A stretch of DNA of 64,000 nt from Membranihabitans marinus. Its GTDB lineage: Bacteria; Bacteroidota; Bacteroidia; Chitinophagales; Saprospiraceae. The DNA lies in contig NZ_JAHVHU010000007.1 of the NCBI RefSeq assembly GCF_019802045.1, positions 268,436-332,435 on the forward strand. Direction: 5' to 3'. Shown here one piece after another: positions 36,060-44,876 of this stretch. The first letter of the stretch is position 1; the number at the start of each line of letters is the position of its first letter. Position numbers and translations under genes: made by a program. The notes under the pieces are model-generated. The model ran no database searches, was not told where the DNA came from, and saw only the letters and a program-made list of their open reading frames with translations.

Positions 36060-38078
36060 ATGAAAATATTCTTTTTTATCCTCACACTGACACTTCCCGT
36101 GTTTTGTTTTACCCAGTATCCAGGTGGGTCGAAATATACAACACCTGATCAATCCAATAATATACGTCATTATTTGATGAAAGAGGCGGCCGCCATTACA
36201 TCCCGGTCCTTGGATACCATCCAGGATCTTTCTGGATGGAAGAGAGTTCAGAAGCAGAAAAAAGAAGAACTTGCAGAAATGTTGGGTCTGGATGGTTATC
36301 CGGTCTTTGAGCAAAGACCTGCTCCATACTACAAGCGCGTGGGTACCATACGCCAGGATGGTTTTGACATTGTGAAGCTGTATTACGAGTCAATGGATGA
36401 TTTATTTGTTCCGGCAAATTTATATATCCCTCATAAACTTAACCAGGCGGCACCCGCTATTTTATACGTTTGCGGGCACAGTCATACACAAAAACACCAT
36501 TACCAGGCTCACGCCCGAAATTTTGCTGAGCAAGGATTCGTATGTCTGATCATCGAGACCATTCAACGCGGGGAGGTAAAAGGCGACCATTTGGGTGCTT
36601 ATGAAAAAGGGTGGTTTCAGTGGTACAGCCGGGGGTATAACCCTGCCGGAGTAGAGGTCTGGAACGGTATCCGGGGCATTGATTTAATGGAGTCATTGGC
36701 TGAAGTGGACCCAAAAAGAATTGGGGTGACCGGTATTTCCGGCGGAGGCTCACAAAGCTGGTATCTTCCGGCGCTCGATGGGCGGATACGAGCCGCTGCA
36801 GCAGTAGCCGGAGCAGGAACTCTGGAAGGCCAGGTGTGCCAGAAAACCCTGGATGACCACTGCGATTGCATGATGCCGATCAATACCTACTTGTGGGATT
36901 TTTCAGATATCGGTGCCTTAATCGCACCCCGTCCATTTGTGGTAGCTCAGACCCGGCACGACGGGTATTACTCGATCGAAAGTGTTCGTGACCTGTATCA
37001 ACGGACCTCGAAAATATATGAGCTGTATGGTCGTGGCGATAACATCACAATGAAGGAAGCTCCCGGCGGGCACAGTTACGGTGAAAACGATGAAATGCGG
37101 CCATGGATTCTTTCTTTCTTCAGAAGGCATTTGCAAAACGACAAAAACGGAACAACAGAGCAGGGTAACATAGATGTTTCAAAAGTACTTTCCGATACTG
37201 ATTTATCGGTATACTCAGGTAAGCCACCAGAAAATGATCGGACTAAATTGATCCAGGAATCCTTTGTTCCCAAGGCGGAGGTTCCGAATATTTCATCCAA
37301 AGCCGATCTGAACGCTTATCGACAACGGATTACAGACCAACTAAAAGCCAAAACCTTTAGAGCCTTCCCTGAGGAGCCGGTACCTTTCGAAGCAAAATTG
37401 GAATTCTCTACACGAAATTTTTCGAAATTTGGTCGGGAGATATACAGCTTTGTGTCGGAAAAGGGATGGCGCTTAAAGCTAGATGTAAGAAGAACAGCCC
37501 GTCCATCTGAAGAATCAACCCCGGTTGTATTAATCCTAAATAATCCCAATGAAACCAAATGGGCATCACATCATCTGGCCCGAGGGCATAACAATGATTA
37601 TAACATCGCCTATTTTGAAGCCCGGGGGATCGGGGAGACGGGATGGGCGGAAAATCAAAAATGGCACATCCGCCGGGCATCGGCCTGGACCGGTCGTACA
37701 ATTGCCTCCATGCGGGTGTACGATGTTCTGCGTAGTCTTCAGTACCTTCGTACATTGGAAGGGGTGGATCCAGCGAACATTCATCTGGCTGCACGCGGTG
37801 AGATGGCCGTCGTTGCGGCGTATGCAGCTTTGTTGGATGGAACTATTAAGTCGCTGACTCTGGAGAATCCACCAGCGACGCAGGATGTAGAAAGCGATCC
37901 CGAAGGACGCGGCCCTGCTTTGGAAATGTTGAATTGCCTTCGAATCACGGATCTGCCTCAGGTGGTTGCTTGTCAGTTTCCGGGGAATCTGACTCTGCTC
38001 GGCCAAATTCCGGAATCGTATCAATGGGTGGAAGAAATTTACAACGACTTGGGGAACATGAGCATTAGATCACAGTAA
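36060..38078 (+). CDS. Secreted alpha/beta hydrolase (acetylxylan esterase-like)
   Basis: A 672-residue protein with a signal peptide (IFFFILTLTLPVFCF). An alpha/beta hydrolase domain spans about residues 90-360: the nucleophile elbow GVTGISGGGSQSW contains G-x-S-x-G, preceded by PAILYVCGHSHTQ, and an acid and a histidine (DGYYSIES, APGGHSYGEND) lie where expected. The C-terminal 300 residues form a second, less conserved hydrolase-like domain. Related proteins are annotated acetylxylan esterase or prolyl-oligopeptidase-like. It probably deacetylates plant or algal polysaccharide in the periplasm; substrate is inference. Confidence 0.78.
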   Translation: MKIFFFILTLTLPVFCFTQYPGGSKYTTPDQSNNIRHYLMKEAAAITSRSLDTIQDLSGWKRVQKQKKEELAEMLGLDGYPVFEQRPAPYYKRVGTIRQDGFDIVKLYYESMDDLFVPANLYIPHKLNQAAPAILYVCGHSHTQKHHYQAHARNFAEQGFVCLIIETIQRGEVKGDHLGAYEKGWFQWYSRGYNPAGVEVWNGIRGIDLMESLAEVDPKRIGVTGISGGGSQSWYLPALDGRIRAAAAVAGAGTLEGQVCQKTLDDHCDCMMPINTYLWDFSDIGALIAPRPFVVAQTRHDGYYSIESVRDLYQRTSKIYELYGRGDNITMKEAPGGHSYGENDEMRPWILSFFRRHLQNDKNGTTEQGNIDVSKVLSDTDLSVYSGKPPENDRTKLIQESFVPKAEVPNISSKADLNAYRQRITDQLKAKTFRAFPEEPVPFEAKLEFSTRNFSKFGREIYSFVSEKGWRLKLDVRRTARPSEESTPVVLILNNPNETKWASHHLARGHNNDYNIAYFEARGIGETGWAENQKWHIRRASAWTGRTIASMRVYDVLRSLQYLRTLEGVDPANIHLAARGEMAVVAAYAALLDGTIKSLTLENPPATQDVESDPEGRGPALEMLNCLRITDLPQVVACQFPGNLTLLGQIPESYQWVEEIYNDLGNMSIRSQ

Positions 38079-38377
38079 TATATTCTATTATCAATACTTG
38101 GGTTCCGTGCCTACTCAAGTTACGAAGCTGAGTAGAGAGTTTACGATTAAAGAGTACACATTTTTGAAACATATGGATTAATAAAAGGGGGTAGAAAAGA
38201 AAACTCTTGAACCCTTGCTATCAATGATTTTGGAAATTCAATCTGAATACATGTTATATTGGAAGTTATAACTAGCGCACACGAGGGGTGCGCGGCGGTA
38301 TAGACTCCTCCTATCCCTCATAAAATTTTAGTGAACCATTTCTCCCTAAAACCAGTTAAATTCCTAACTTAGAGTAT

Positions 38378-39208
38378 ATGAATCAGCTTTTCAAGATTTT
38401 TAAAATTGACAATGAGGAAGCCGCGAGAATAATTGCTTCGCCTGATGAACCCCATCAGCACGATTACGAAGAGTTGATTGTAGGGATGGCGGGTGAGTTA
38501 GAGCATTTTATTGATTTCAAGACGACTCGCATTGAAGCGCCCTTTGTAAGTTTTGTGACCAAAGGGAAGGTGCATCGCATTATCCCAAAACTAAAGAACG
38601 GACAATGCGACATGTGGGTACTTCGTTTCCAAAGTGAGTTTATCCCCGAAACTACTTTTCAGCTCTATAGTTATTACCACGATCAGGCGACCCTGAAGTT
38701 ACAAGGCGGAGATTGTTTCAGTCACCTGGCAGCACTCTGCGAAACCATAGATGCCGCCATGCAACAGGAAAGTCCGGATCTGGGTGTAGTGCGGCATTTG
38801 CTAAATGGTTTGTTCGTCATGATCGAGTCAGAAAGGGAAAAATTAACTTCAGATGACCACGGATTGGAGAAAACACAAAACTCAACCCTGCAAAGTTTTC
38901 TGAAAATTCTTGAAGAGAACTACCACAGACCGGTGGGGGTGGATTTTTATGCCGAAAAGCTATTTATGTCGGCCAGAAATCTGAACTTGATTTGTAAAAA
39001 TATACTACAAAAAACCGTTAGCGAGATTATTGAAACGCGAAAGCTTATCGAAGCCAAAAATCAACTTTTGCAAACAGATAAGAATATTTCTGAAATTGGA
39101 TTTGACTTGGGATACAATGAAAAATCCTATTTCTCCAATGTGTTCAAAAAGCGGACAGGCCAGACACCTTCCGAGTTTCGGGAAGAAATGATGAGCCTGC
39201 TTTCCTGA
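38378..39208 (+). CDS. AraC-family transcriptional regulator
   Basis: A 276-residue protein with an N-terminal AraC-like cupin sensor domain (HQHDYEELIVGMAGELEHF) and a C-terminal double helix-turn-helix: VDFYAEKLFMSARNLNLICK and ISEIGFDLGYNEKSYFSNVFKK followed by the TGQTPSEFRE signature. It heads a block of redox/quinone-related genes (YceI, DsbA-family, DoxX, dioxygenase) on the same strand and is the obvious candidate regulator. The effector is unknown. Confidence 0.9.
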   Translation: MNQLFKIFKIDNEEAARIIASPDEPHQHDYEELIVGMAGELEHFIDFKTTRIEAPFVSFVTKGKVHRIIPKLKNGQCDMWVLRFQSEFIPETTFQLYSYYHDQATLKLQGGDCFSHLAALCETIDAAMQQESPDLGVVRHLLNGLFVMIESEREKLTSDDHGLEKTQNSTLQSFLKILEENYHRPVGVDFYAEKLFMSARNLNLICKNILQKTVSEIIETRKLIEAKNQLLQTDKNISEIGFDLGYNEKSYFSNVFKKRTGQTPSEFREEMMSLLS

Positions 39209-39399
39209 TTTTACAACTCATTGTCCAAATTCTATTACCTCAACCCCTCCACTCGATGATATCTTTGCACTTATAAGAAAAGGTCACACTCATTACCTGA
39301 ATGACTGCATACCGTGTTAAACAAACAGGTAGCATTTGGTAGGAAAACCACGTGGCCTACAGGTGAAACTCAATTTACAAAACAATAAATTTTTATATT

Positions 39400-39972
39400 A
39401 TGAAAAATCTTATTTCATTATTTGCATTGGTATTGCTTGCGGTAAGCTCATTTGCACAGACTCAATGGAAGGTTGACCCTTACCACTCCTCCCTAAATTT
39501 TAACATCTCACATTCCGGTATAAGTATTGTGAATGGAAAATTCCTGGAATACACCGGGAATCTAACTACAGATGGGGAAGCATTGAATGATGCCAAAGTT
39601 GATTTTACCGTTAAAGTGAATAGCATCAATACCAATGTTGAAGATCGGGACAACCACCTAAGAAGTGCTGATTTCTTTGAGGTTGAAAAATACCCGAATA
39701 TGACTTTTAAAAGTTCAAAAATCTTACCGACCGGTAAACCCGACCACTATTTATTGTATGGTAAGCTGACCATAAAAGATGTAACGAAAGACGTGATATT
39801 TGATGTACACTATGGTGGGACCGTCGAGACGGATCAAGGAAAAAAACTAGGCGTGAAAGCCAAAACGACCATCAATAGATTTGATTATAATATTGATTTT
39901 GACCCGACGGCCGCTGGTGTTGGGAAGGATGTACATATATTGATTCACGCCCAATTTGCGACTGCAGAGTGA
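39400..39972 (+). CDS. YceI-family periplasmic protein
   Basis: A 190-residue protein with a signal peptide (LISLFALVLLAVSSFAQ) and a YceI lipocalin-like barrel: QWKVDPYHSSLNFNISH at the start, LRSADFFEVEKYPNMTFKSS in the middle and KTTINRFDYNIDFD near the end. YceI barrels bind polyisoprenoids such as ubiquinone-like lipids. It is 191 bases downstream of the AraC gene; its presence beside DsbA, DoxX and quinone-type dioxygenase genes fits an isoprenoid-quinone-related stress role. Confidence 0.92.
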   Translation: MKNLISLFALVLLAVSSFAQTQWKVDPYHSSLNFNISHSGISIVNGKFLEYTGNLTTDGEALNDAKVDFTVKVNSINTNVEDRDNHLRSADFFEVEKYPNMTFKSSKILPTGKPDHYLLYGKLTIKDVTKDVIFDVHYGGTVETDQGKKLGVKAKTTINRFDYNIDFDPTAAGVGKDVHILIHAQFATAE

Positions 39973-40058
39973 GCAACAGAAAATTTCAATTAGTCAACAT
40001 TTTAAGCTTTATAGTTTTTAAGTGCTGAGTCCACTCCAGAAAATCATATTTTAAAATG

Positions 40059-40195
40059 ATTAGCCCCGGTGCTTTAGCCCGGGGTGTTTATCATGCCGAC
40101 CATATTGGCTTTAGCCATGTAAAACACAAAGCACTCAGGGCTAAAGCCCATCATTATTTTACATTATCATACCCGGCCTAAAGGCACGGGCTAAT
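40059..40195. repeat. Imperfect 137-nt inverted repeat with GGCTTTAGCC palindromes
   Basis: ATTAGCCCCGGTGCTTTAGC at the left (from 40059) pairs with CCTAAAGGCACGGGCTAAT at the right (ending 40195). Inside lie GGCTTTAGCC (about 40107-40116) and GGGCTAAAGCCC (about 40138-40149). The whole can fold into nested stems. It sits between the yceI and dsbA-like genes, contains no gene and resembles the GGCTTTAGCC repeat family common in Bacteroidota intergenic DNA. Confidence 0.75.
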
Positions 40196-40377
40196 AAAAC
40201 AAAAAACTGATTTTTCAGAGTAAGCTTAGTGTTGAATGATAATATGATCGGGAGTACTTAATATGCAGAGCTAAGATTATGTAGGATGTCATCCTCAATA
40301 GAGCGTGACGTAACCACTTGCTTTTAAATATCTTCTTAGCAATAAGCCTTCTGTGGGACAATCAAAAATTTAAAAAA

Positions 40378-41319
40378 ATGAATAACGAAAATATTATTAA
40401 TAATCCATTATTGTGTGACATCGAAACGGGGATGTGTGAAACATCTGATGGAAGTATGGGTTCGATATCTAAAACCGATGTGCAATCCAGTGAGAAATCC
40501 ATAAAAGTCATTTATTATACCGACCCAATTTGCTCTTCGTGTTGGGGCATCGAACCACAACTGCGTAAACTCAAATTGGAATACGGTAATGATCTTGATA
40601 TCGAATACAGAATGGGTGGGTTATTACCGGATTGGAGTTACAACAGTGGAGGTATCGGAAAACCATCGGACGTGGCTCACCACTGGGACGAAGTGAGTAT
40701 TCATTACGATATGCCTATTGACGGAGATGTATGGTTGGAAGACCCTTTGGAATCATCGTACCCGCCCTCTATCGCATTCAAAGCGGCACAAATGCAAGAT
40801 AAAGAAAAAGCCATTTTATTTCTTCGCGAAATACGGGAAATGGTTTTCCTACAAAAGAAAAACATTACGAAGTGGGAGCATTTGGCCGCTGCAGCCAGAG
40901 CCGTAGGTCTTCAAGTGGAGCAGTTGAGAATAGACTATGAAGGGCAGGCCACGGCCATATTTGAAGAAGATTTGACGAAGGCGAATGATATGGGTGTCAG
41001 AGGATTCCCTTCTGTTTCCTTTATTGACGAGTCGGGGAATAAAGAATTTGTTTACGGTACAAGACCGTATGCATTTTATGAAATGGCTATTCTGAAGTTG
41101 AATCCGAAGGCCTCAAAAAGCGAATACAGTAAAGATTGGAGAACCCTTTTTACAAAATATGCGACGCTGACCGCTAAGGAGTTTTCTGAGCTATCCGGAA
41201 CGCCCAGAAATGAAAGTGAAATGGTGCTGAATGATCTTTCTGATGAGGGAGTCTTGGAAAAATGGACCACCAAAAACGGAGCTATTTGGAAATTTATCAA
41301 ACATAACACAAATGATTAA
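40378..41319 (+). CDS. DsbA-family thiol oxidoreductase (YjbH/SpxH/FrnE-like)
   Basis: From the ATG at 40378 the protein has 313 residues; there is an open frame from 40318 but it adds a non-homologous stretch. The thioredoxin motif C52-S-S-C55 (DPICSSCWG), a following helix and the cis-proline-type VRGFPSVSFID show a DsbA-fold domain. The N-terminus holds an extra cysteine pair (L-L-C-D-I-E-T-G-M-C) and the C-terminus adds a winged-helix-like tail (FSELSGTPRNESEMVLNDL). There is no signal peptide, so it is cytoplasmic, as for YjbH. It overlaps the DoxX relic by eight bases. Confidence 0.85.
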   Translation: MNNENIINNPLLCDIETGMCETSDGSMGSISKTDVQSSEKSIKVIYYTDPICSSCWGIEPQLRKLKLEYGNDLDIEYRMGGLLPDWSYNSGGIGKPSDVAHHWDEVSIHYDMPIDGDVWLEDPLESSYPPSIAFKAAQMQDKEKAILFLREIREMVFLQKKNITKWEHLAAAARAVGLQVEQLRIDYEGQATAIFEEDLTKANDMGVRGFPSVSFIDESGNKEFVYGTRPYAFYEMAILKLNPKASKSEYSKDWRTLFTKYATLTAKEFSELSGTPRNESEMVLNDLSDEGVLEKWTTKNGAIWKFIKHNTND

Positions 41320-41752
41320 AAACACGTTCAATCCTGGCAATTACGCTGCACATATTAACTTTGCATTGCTGGTTCTTCGTATTGCCGTCGGAATTTTAAT
41401 GCTGACCCATGGCTTGGGTAAATTTGAAAGATTATTTGGAGAGGGCCCCATTCAGTTTTCTGACCCGATTGGCATAGGCGCAACAGCATCATTGGTGCTG
41501 GCCATCTTTGCTGAAGTGTTCTGATTTATTCTATTAATATTCGGATTGGGAACACGTCTGGCCGCCATTCCATTGCTTATCACCATGCTAGTGGCTGCGC
41601 TGATTCATCATATAGATGATCCTTTCAGGAAACAAGAGTTGCCTTTGCTCTATGCCTCTATTTACTTTTTTATTGCTTTGGCAGGAGCAGGCAAGTTGTC
41701 CCTTGACCACTGGATCCACCAGCGGTTCCATCGTCAGGCGAGTTTAGAATAG
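41312..41752 (+). pseudogene. DoxX-family membrane protein gene with internal TGA stop
   Basis: The ATG at 41312 overlaps the DsbA-like gene. The frame codes for NFALLVLRIAVGILMLTHGL, typical of DoxX helix 1, then reaches TGA at 41522-41524 (codon 71, context AEVF-stop-FILLIFGLGTRL). The same frame continues to 41752 with the rest of the protein (LPLLYASIYFFIALAGAGKL, then SLDHW). Relatives have a cysteine or similar residue at the stop position (TGT/TGC to TGA is one base). DoxX proteins are small four-helix membrane proteins linked to thiol and quinone redox. Confidence 0.82.
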
Positions 41753-41803
41753 GCATACTAGAAAAGATGGAATAATCTTTTTAAATTAAGCACGGTTTAA
41801 AAA

Positions 41804-42432
41804 CGAACGGAATCGTTAAAAATTTTAGATGTTGCCGGCACTGCAGCTTTCAGTTTTGCAGGGATCTATGCTGCCATGGAAAAAAAGCTGGATGTCTTCG
41901 GAATTTTTATTATTGCTTTCATTACCGCATTGGGCGGGGGAACATTGCGGGACGTTTTGGTGGGGCAATTGCCCGTAAACTGGATGCTTGATTTGAATTC
42001 AGGAGTGGTTGTATTGCTGAGTACCATCGTTGCGTTACTTTTTAGAGGCGTCATAAAAGACTATCACAATGTCCTCCTGTTCTTTGATTCCATCGGGCTC
42101 GGCTTTTTTCGATCGTAGGCATACAGACTGGTATTGCGCTGGAATTGCATCCGGTGATTTCGATCGCACTCGGAACCATTACTGCGTGTTTTGGAGGAGT
42201 GATTAGAGATATCTCTTTGAGTAATATACCACTCAACTTCCAGGAAGAAATTTATGCGACAACGTGTATTGTTGGAGGTATAGTTTTTTTCATATTGCTC
42301 AAGGTGGGTGTGCCTACCATGCCGGTTGAAGTCATTTGTCTCATTACGATCGTTGTATTCCGTCTTTTATCGGTAAAATACCACTGGCACTTACCTGTCA
42401 TCTGGAAAGTTAAAGAATCGGAGCATAGCTAA
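41804..42432 (+). pseudogene. Frameshifted TRIC/UPF0126-family channel gene
   Basis: Two frames together encode a full trimeric-intracellular-cation-channel-type protein. The first (to TAG at 42118) contains DVAGTAAFSFAGIYAAMEKK and ITALGGGTLRDVLVG. The second begins at about 42109 as AIVGIQTGIALELH and continues with ITACFGGVIRDISL and the C-terminus. Restoring one base within CTTTTTTCGATCG (42104-42116) rejoins them. The 5' end also lacks an obvious start codon: an in-frame TAA lies just upstream of 41804 and the first ATG is at 41876. The gene is very likely dead. Confidence 0.82.
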
Positions 42433-42787
42433 TTAACGACCACAAGTACTTATTTGATGAGAGGCAGAACATGGGAAAAAATCACTCTGAACTTCGTCAA
42501 TCAGTAGTGTTGAGATCAAAAGAGTAAGATTCGTGGTACAATGGCTTGGTCGCAATTTTTGAGGTTTAAGCGCTGACGTACCAGTTCATGGATAAACATT
42601 TAACTGTTTTTTTCTGTTGAATCAATGATATACAAAACTGTTTTCTAAAATTTTTAGTTTCTTTAAGTAATGATTTCCTGCCTCAAACTTCTTAACATAG
42701 ATCAACGTCCACCACTATAAAGTCACGTAAATTTATCCCTGATGAAAATCCGTTATTTGGCACAAAATAAAAAATCCAACAAAAGAT
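42433..42787. other. 355-base gap without recognisable content
   Basis: No gene, relic or palindrome could be recognised on either strand between the TRIC relic and the GNAT gene. Confidence 0.4.
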
Positions 42788-43072
42788 ATGGCAGCAATAG
42801 AACAAGAGGATAACGGGAAAAAAGGACGGTTTATCATTTATGAGAATGAAGAGTTTGCCGGAGAAATGACTTACACCTGGGCAGGAACGAAAAAATTTAT
42901 AATTGACCACACGGGCGTGGAGAAAAAATTCGGTGGACAAGGATTTGGGAGGCGACTCGTGATGGCAGGGGTGGAATATGCGCGGAAAAACAACTTAAAA
43001 ATCATCCCATTATGTCCTTACGCAAAAAGCAGATTCGACAGGGATAAGAGCATAGGTGACGTTTTGGCGTAA
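42788..43072 (+). CDS. Small GNAT-family N-acetyltransferase (YidJ/Gtn-like)
   Basis: A 94-residue minimal acetyltransferase. FIIYENEEFAGEMTYTW forms the first strands, FIIDHTGVEKKFGGQGFGRRLV contains the acetyl-CoA pyrophosphate loop (Q/G-x-G-x-G/R), and IIPLCPYAKSRF the last conserved motif. This is the single-domain group (COG2388) found in bacteria and eukaryotes; the substrate is generally unknown. It lies among redox-stress genes and relics on the same strand. Confidence 0.85.
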   Translation: MAAIEQEDNGKKGRFIIYENEEFAGEMTYTWAGTKKFIIDHTGVEKKFGGQGFGRRLVMAGVEYARKNNLKIIPLCPYAKSRFDRDKSIGDVLA

Positions 43073-43167
43073 GCAAAAGTAGTTGATACCTATTTATACC
43101 ATAAGTAATGAAAACGGCTTCAAGTTTTTTAATCTGAGATTGGAAAAGGGGGCATGATACCATTTTA

Positions 43168-43284
43168 TTGATTCTCAGGTTGGTCTTTGGCCTTGTATTA
43201 TTTCACCTGTTTGCTTTTATAGCATTGACGCTAACCGGCCCGGGAAAGTTTTCCTTGGACGATCGACTGTTTCACCGGAAATAA
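43168..43284 (+). pseudogene. DoxX (MhqP-like) relic with internal deletion
   Basis: The frame reads LILRLVFGLVLFH, typical of the first DoxX helix, and passes without a break into FAFIALTLTGPGKFSLDDR, typical of the last helix and C-terminus, ending at TAA 43284. The roughly 80 residues that normally separate these parts are missing. No start codon is in frame (a TGA lies at 43135). It directly precedes MhqO- and MhqD-like genes, the same order as doxX-type mhqP next to mhqO in Bacillus. Confidence 0.7.
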
Positions 43285-43308
43285 AACAGAAAAACTTTAA
43301 AATAAATT

Positions 43309-44244
43309 ATGGACAGAATACTCGGATTACACCACATTACTGCTATTGCTGGCGATGCACAGCGGAATTACGACTTTTATACTAAGGTTCTCGGTCTTCG
43401 GATGGTCAAAAAGACCGTTAATTTCGATGACCCACAGACCTACCATTTTTACTTTGGAAACGAAGAAGGTAGTCCTGGAACCATTCTGACCTTTTTCCCG
43501 TGGCGAAATGTCAGGCAAGGGAAGAACGGAGCCGGCATGGCCACAAAAATCGGGTACTCGGTACCGAAGGACAGCCTGGAGTTTTGGAAAGCACGATTCG
43601 AAAAGTATCAAGTCCGGTACGACGAGGGGGGAGAAAGGTTTGGAGAGAAATACATCGCTTTTCAGGATCCGGATGGATTGCGGATCAACCTGATTGAAAC
43701 GAAACACAACGATGAACGCAAGGGCTGGGAGACGGCTGAAGTGAAAAATGATGTGGCGCTGAAAGGGTTTCACACCATCACGCTGACCCAGAACAGCATT
43801 GACGCCACGGCTGCCATCCTCACGGATGTTTTTGATTATCAGTTGATCGAACAGGAAGAGAAATATTCCCGTTATCAAACCAGTGCGGTGGACAATGCCG
43901 CCATTGTGGATTTGCTGGAAATGCCGGATGCGCCACGAGGGTTAAATGCAGGTGGTACGAACCACCATGTGGCATTTCGGGTTAAAGATGAGGAAACTTT
44001 GATGGCATACAGAAAGAAAATTGTGGCACGTGGCCTTCACATTACCGAAAAAATAAACCGGGATTATTTCTTTTCACTCTATTTCCGGGAACCGGGTGGC
44101 GTGTTATTTGAGATAGCCACCGACAATCCGGGGTTTGCCACGGATGAAACGGTTGAAAATCTGGGTAGTTCGTTGCAATTACCAAATCAATATGAAGCTA
44201 TGCGGGATCAGATCGTGCAAGGTCTACCAGAATTAAAAACGTAA
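43309..44244 (+). CDS. VOC-family ring-cleaving dioxygenase, MhqO/LinE-like
   Basis: A 311-residue protein with two vicinal-oxygen-chelate modules. The N-terminal module starts ILGLHHITAIAGDAQRNYDFY; the second begins FHTITLTQNSIDATAAIL, with NHHVAFRVKDEETLMAY later and LYFREPGGVLFEIATD bearing the final metal-binding glutamate. This arrangement matches MhqO/MhqA-type extradiol dioxygenases that open hydroquinone rings. It is followed after 11 bases by an MhqD-like hydrolase gene and preceded by a DoxX (MhqP-like) relic, which strongly suggests a quinone/hydroquinone detoxification operon. Confidence 0.88.
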   Translation: MDRILGLHHITAIAGDAQRNYDFYTKVLGLRMVKKTVNFDDPQTYHFYFGNEEGSPGTILTFFPWRNVRQGKNGAGMATKIGYSVPKDSLEFWKARFEKYQVRYDEGGERFGEKYIAFQDPDGLRINLIETKHNDERKGWETAEVKNDVALKGFHTITLTQNSIDATAAILTDVFDYQLIEQEEKYSRYQTSAVDNAAIVDLLEMPDAPRGLNAGGTNHHVAFRVKDEETLMAYRKKIVARGLHITEKINRDYFFSLYFREPGGVLFEIATDNPGFATDETVENLGSSLQLPNQYEAMRDQIVQGLPELKT

Positions 44245-44255
44245 ACCACACGATC

Positions 44256-44876
44256 ATGCACAAAAAAAATGTCCACAACGCCGGTCAATCTTTGGATGAA
44301 GCCAAAAAAGTACTCATTATGGTTCATGGCCGGGGAGCCAATGTCCGTGGAATTCTCGGACTTGCTGCACACTTAAATGTAAGCGAATATGCGCTGCTGG
44401 CTCCTGAAGCAACGAACAATACCTGGTACCCGTATTCTTTTATGGCCAAACCGGAACAAAATGAACCCTGGCTTTCTTCTGCGCTTGATCTACTCAAAGA
44501 AGTGGTAGATGATGTCACGAAACAAGGGATCTCTGCTGAAAATATTTACTTCCTGGGTTTTTCCCAAGGAGCGTGTCTGACCTTGGAATTTGTGGCTCGT
44601 CATGCCCAAAAATGGGGTGGTGTGGTTGCTCTGACCGGAGGGTTGATTGGTAACAAGCTGTATAAACAGAACTATTCCGGTGATTTTGCCGAAACACCTT
44701 TTTTTATTGGTACCGGGGATCCCGACCCGCATGTACCGCTTGAACGGGTGAGGGAAAGTGTTCGTATTTTGGAAGAGTTGAATGCTCAGGTGCATCTTGA
44801 GGTGTACGAAGGACGACCACATACCATCTCGCAAGACGAAATCGAGCAATCCAATCACATGGTTTTTACTGAATGA
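44256..44876 (+). CDS. Alpha/beta hydrolase, MhqD-like phospholipase/carboxylesterase
   Basis: A 206-residue hydrolase of the phospholipase/carboxylesterase group. The nucleophile elbow is GFSQGACL, the acid lies in IGTGDPDPHVP and the histidine in GRPHTISQDEI. MVHGRGANVRGIL near residue 25 supplies the oxyanion hole. MhqD-type proteins act with MhqO in resistance to quinones in Firmicutes; a similar partnership is inferred from the 11-base spacing here. It is cytoplasmic and complete. Confidence 0.88.
   Translation: MHKKNVHNAGQSLDEAKKVLIMVHGRGANVRGILGLAAHLNVSEYALLAPEATNNTWYPYSFMAKPEQNEPWLSSALDLLKEVVDDVTKQGISAENIYFLGFSQGACLTLEFVARHAQKWGGVVALTGGLIGNKLYKQNYSGDFAETPFFIGTGDPDPHVPLERVRESVRILEELNAQVHLEVYEGRPHTISQDEIEQSNHMVFTE

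Noticed and set aside
41522..41524. Selenocysteine at the DoxX TGA
   Set aside because: No stable hairpin with a SECIS-like apical loop is visible just downstream, and DoxX is not a known selenoprotein family; kept only as a remote possibility.
8517..41752. Genetic-code reassignment (in-frame TAA in mepB, TGA in doxX)
   Set aside because: Different stop codons are involved, and dozens of neighbouring genes end normally with TAA, TGA or TAG; isolated nonsense mutations are simpler.
42788..43072. GNAT gene as a TacT-like toxin
   Set aside because: The protein is the minimal COG2388 type, too short for TacT toxins, and no RHH antitoxin gene precedes it.
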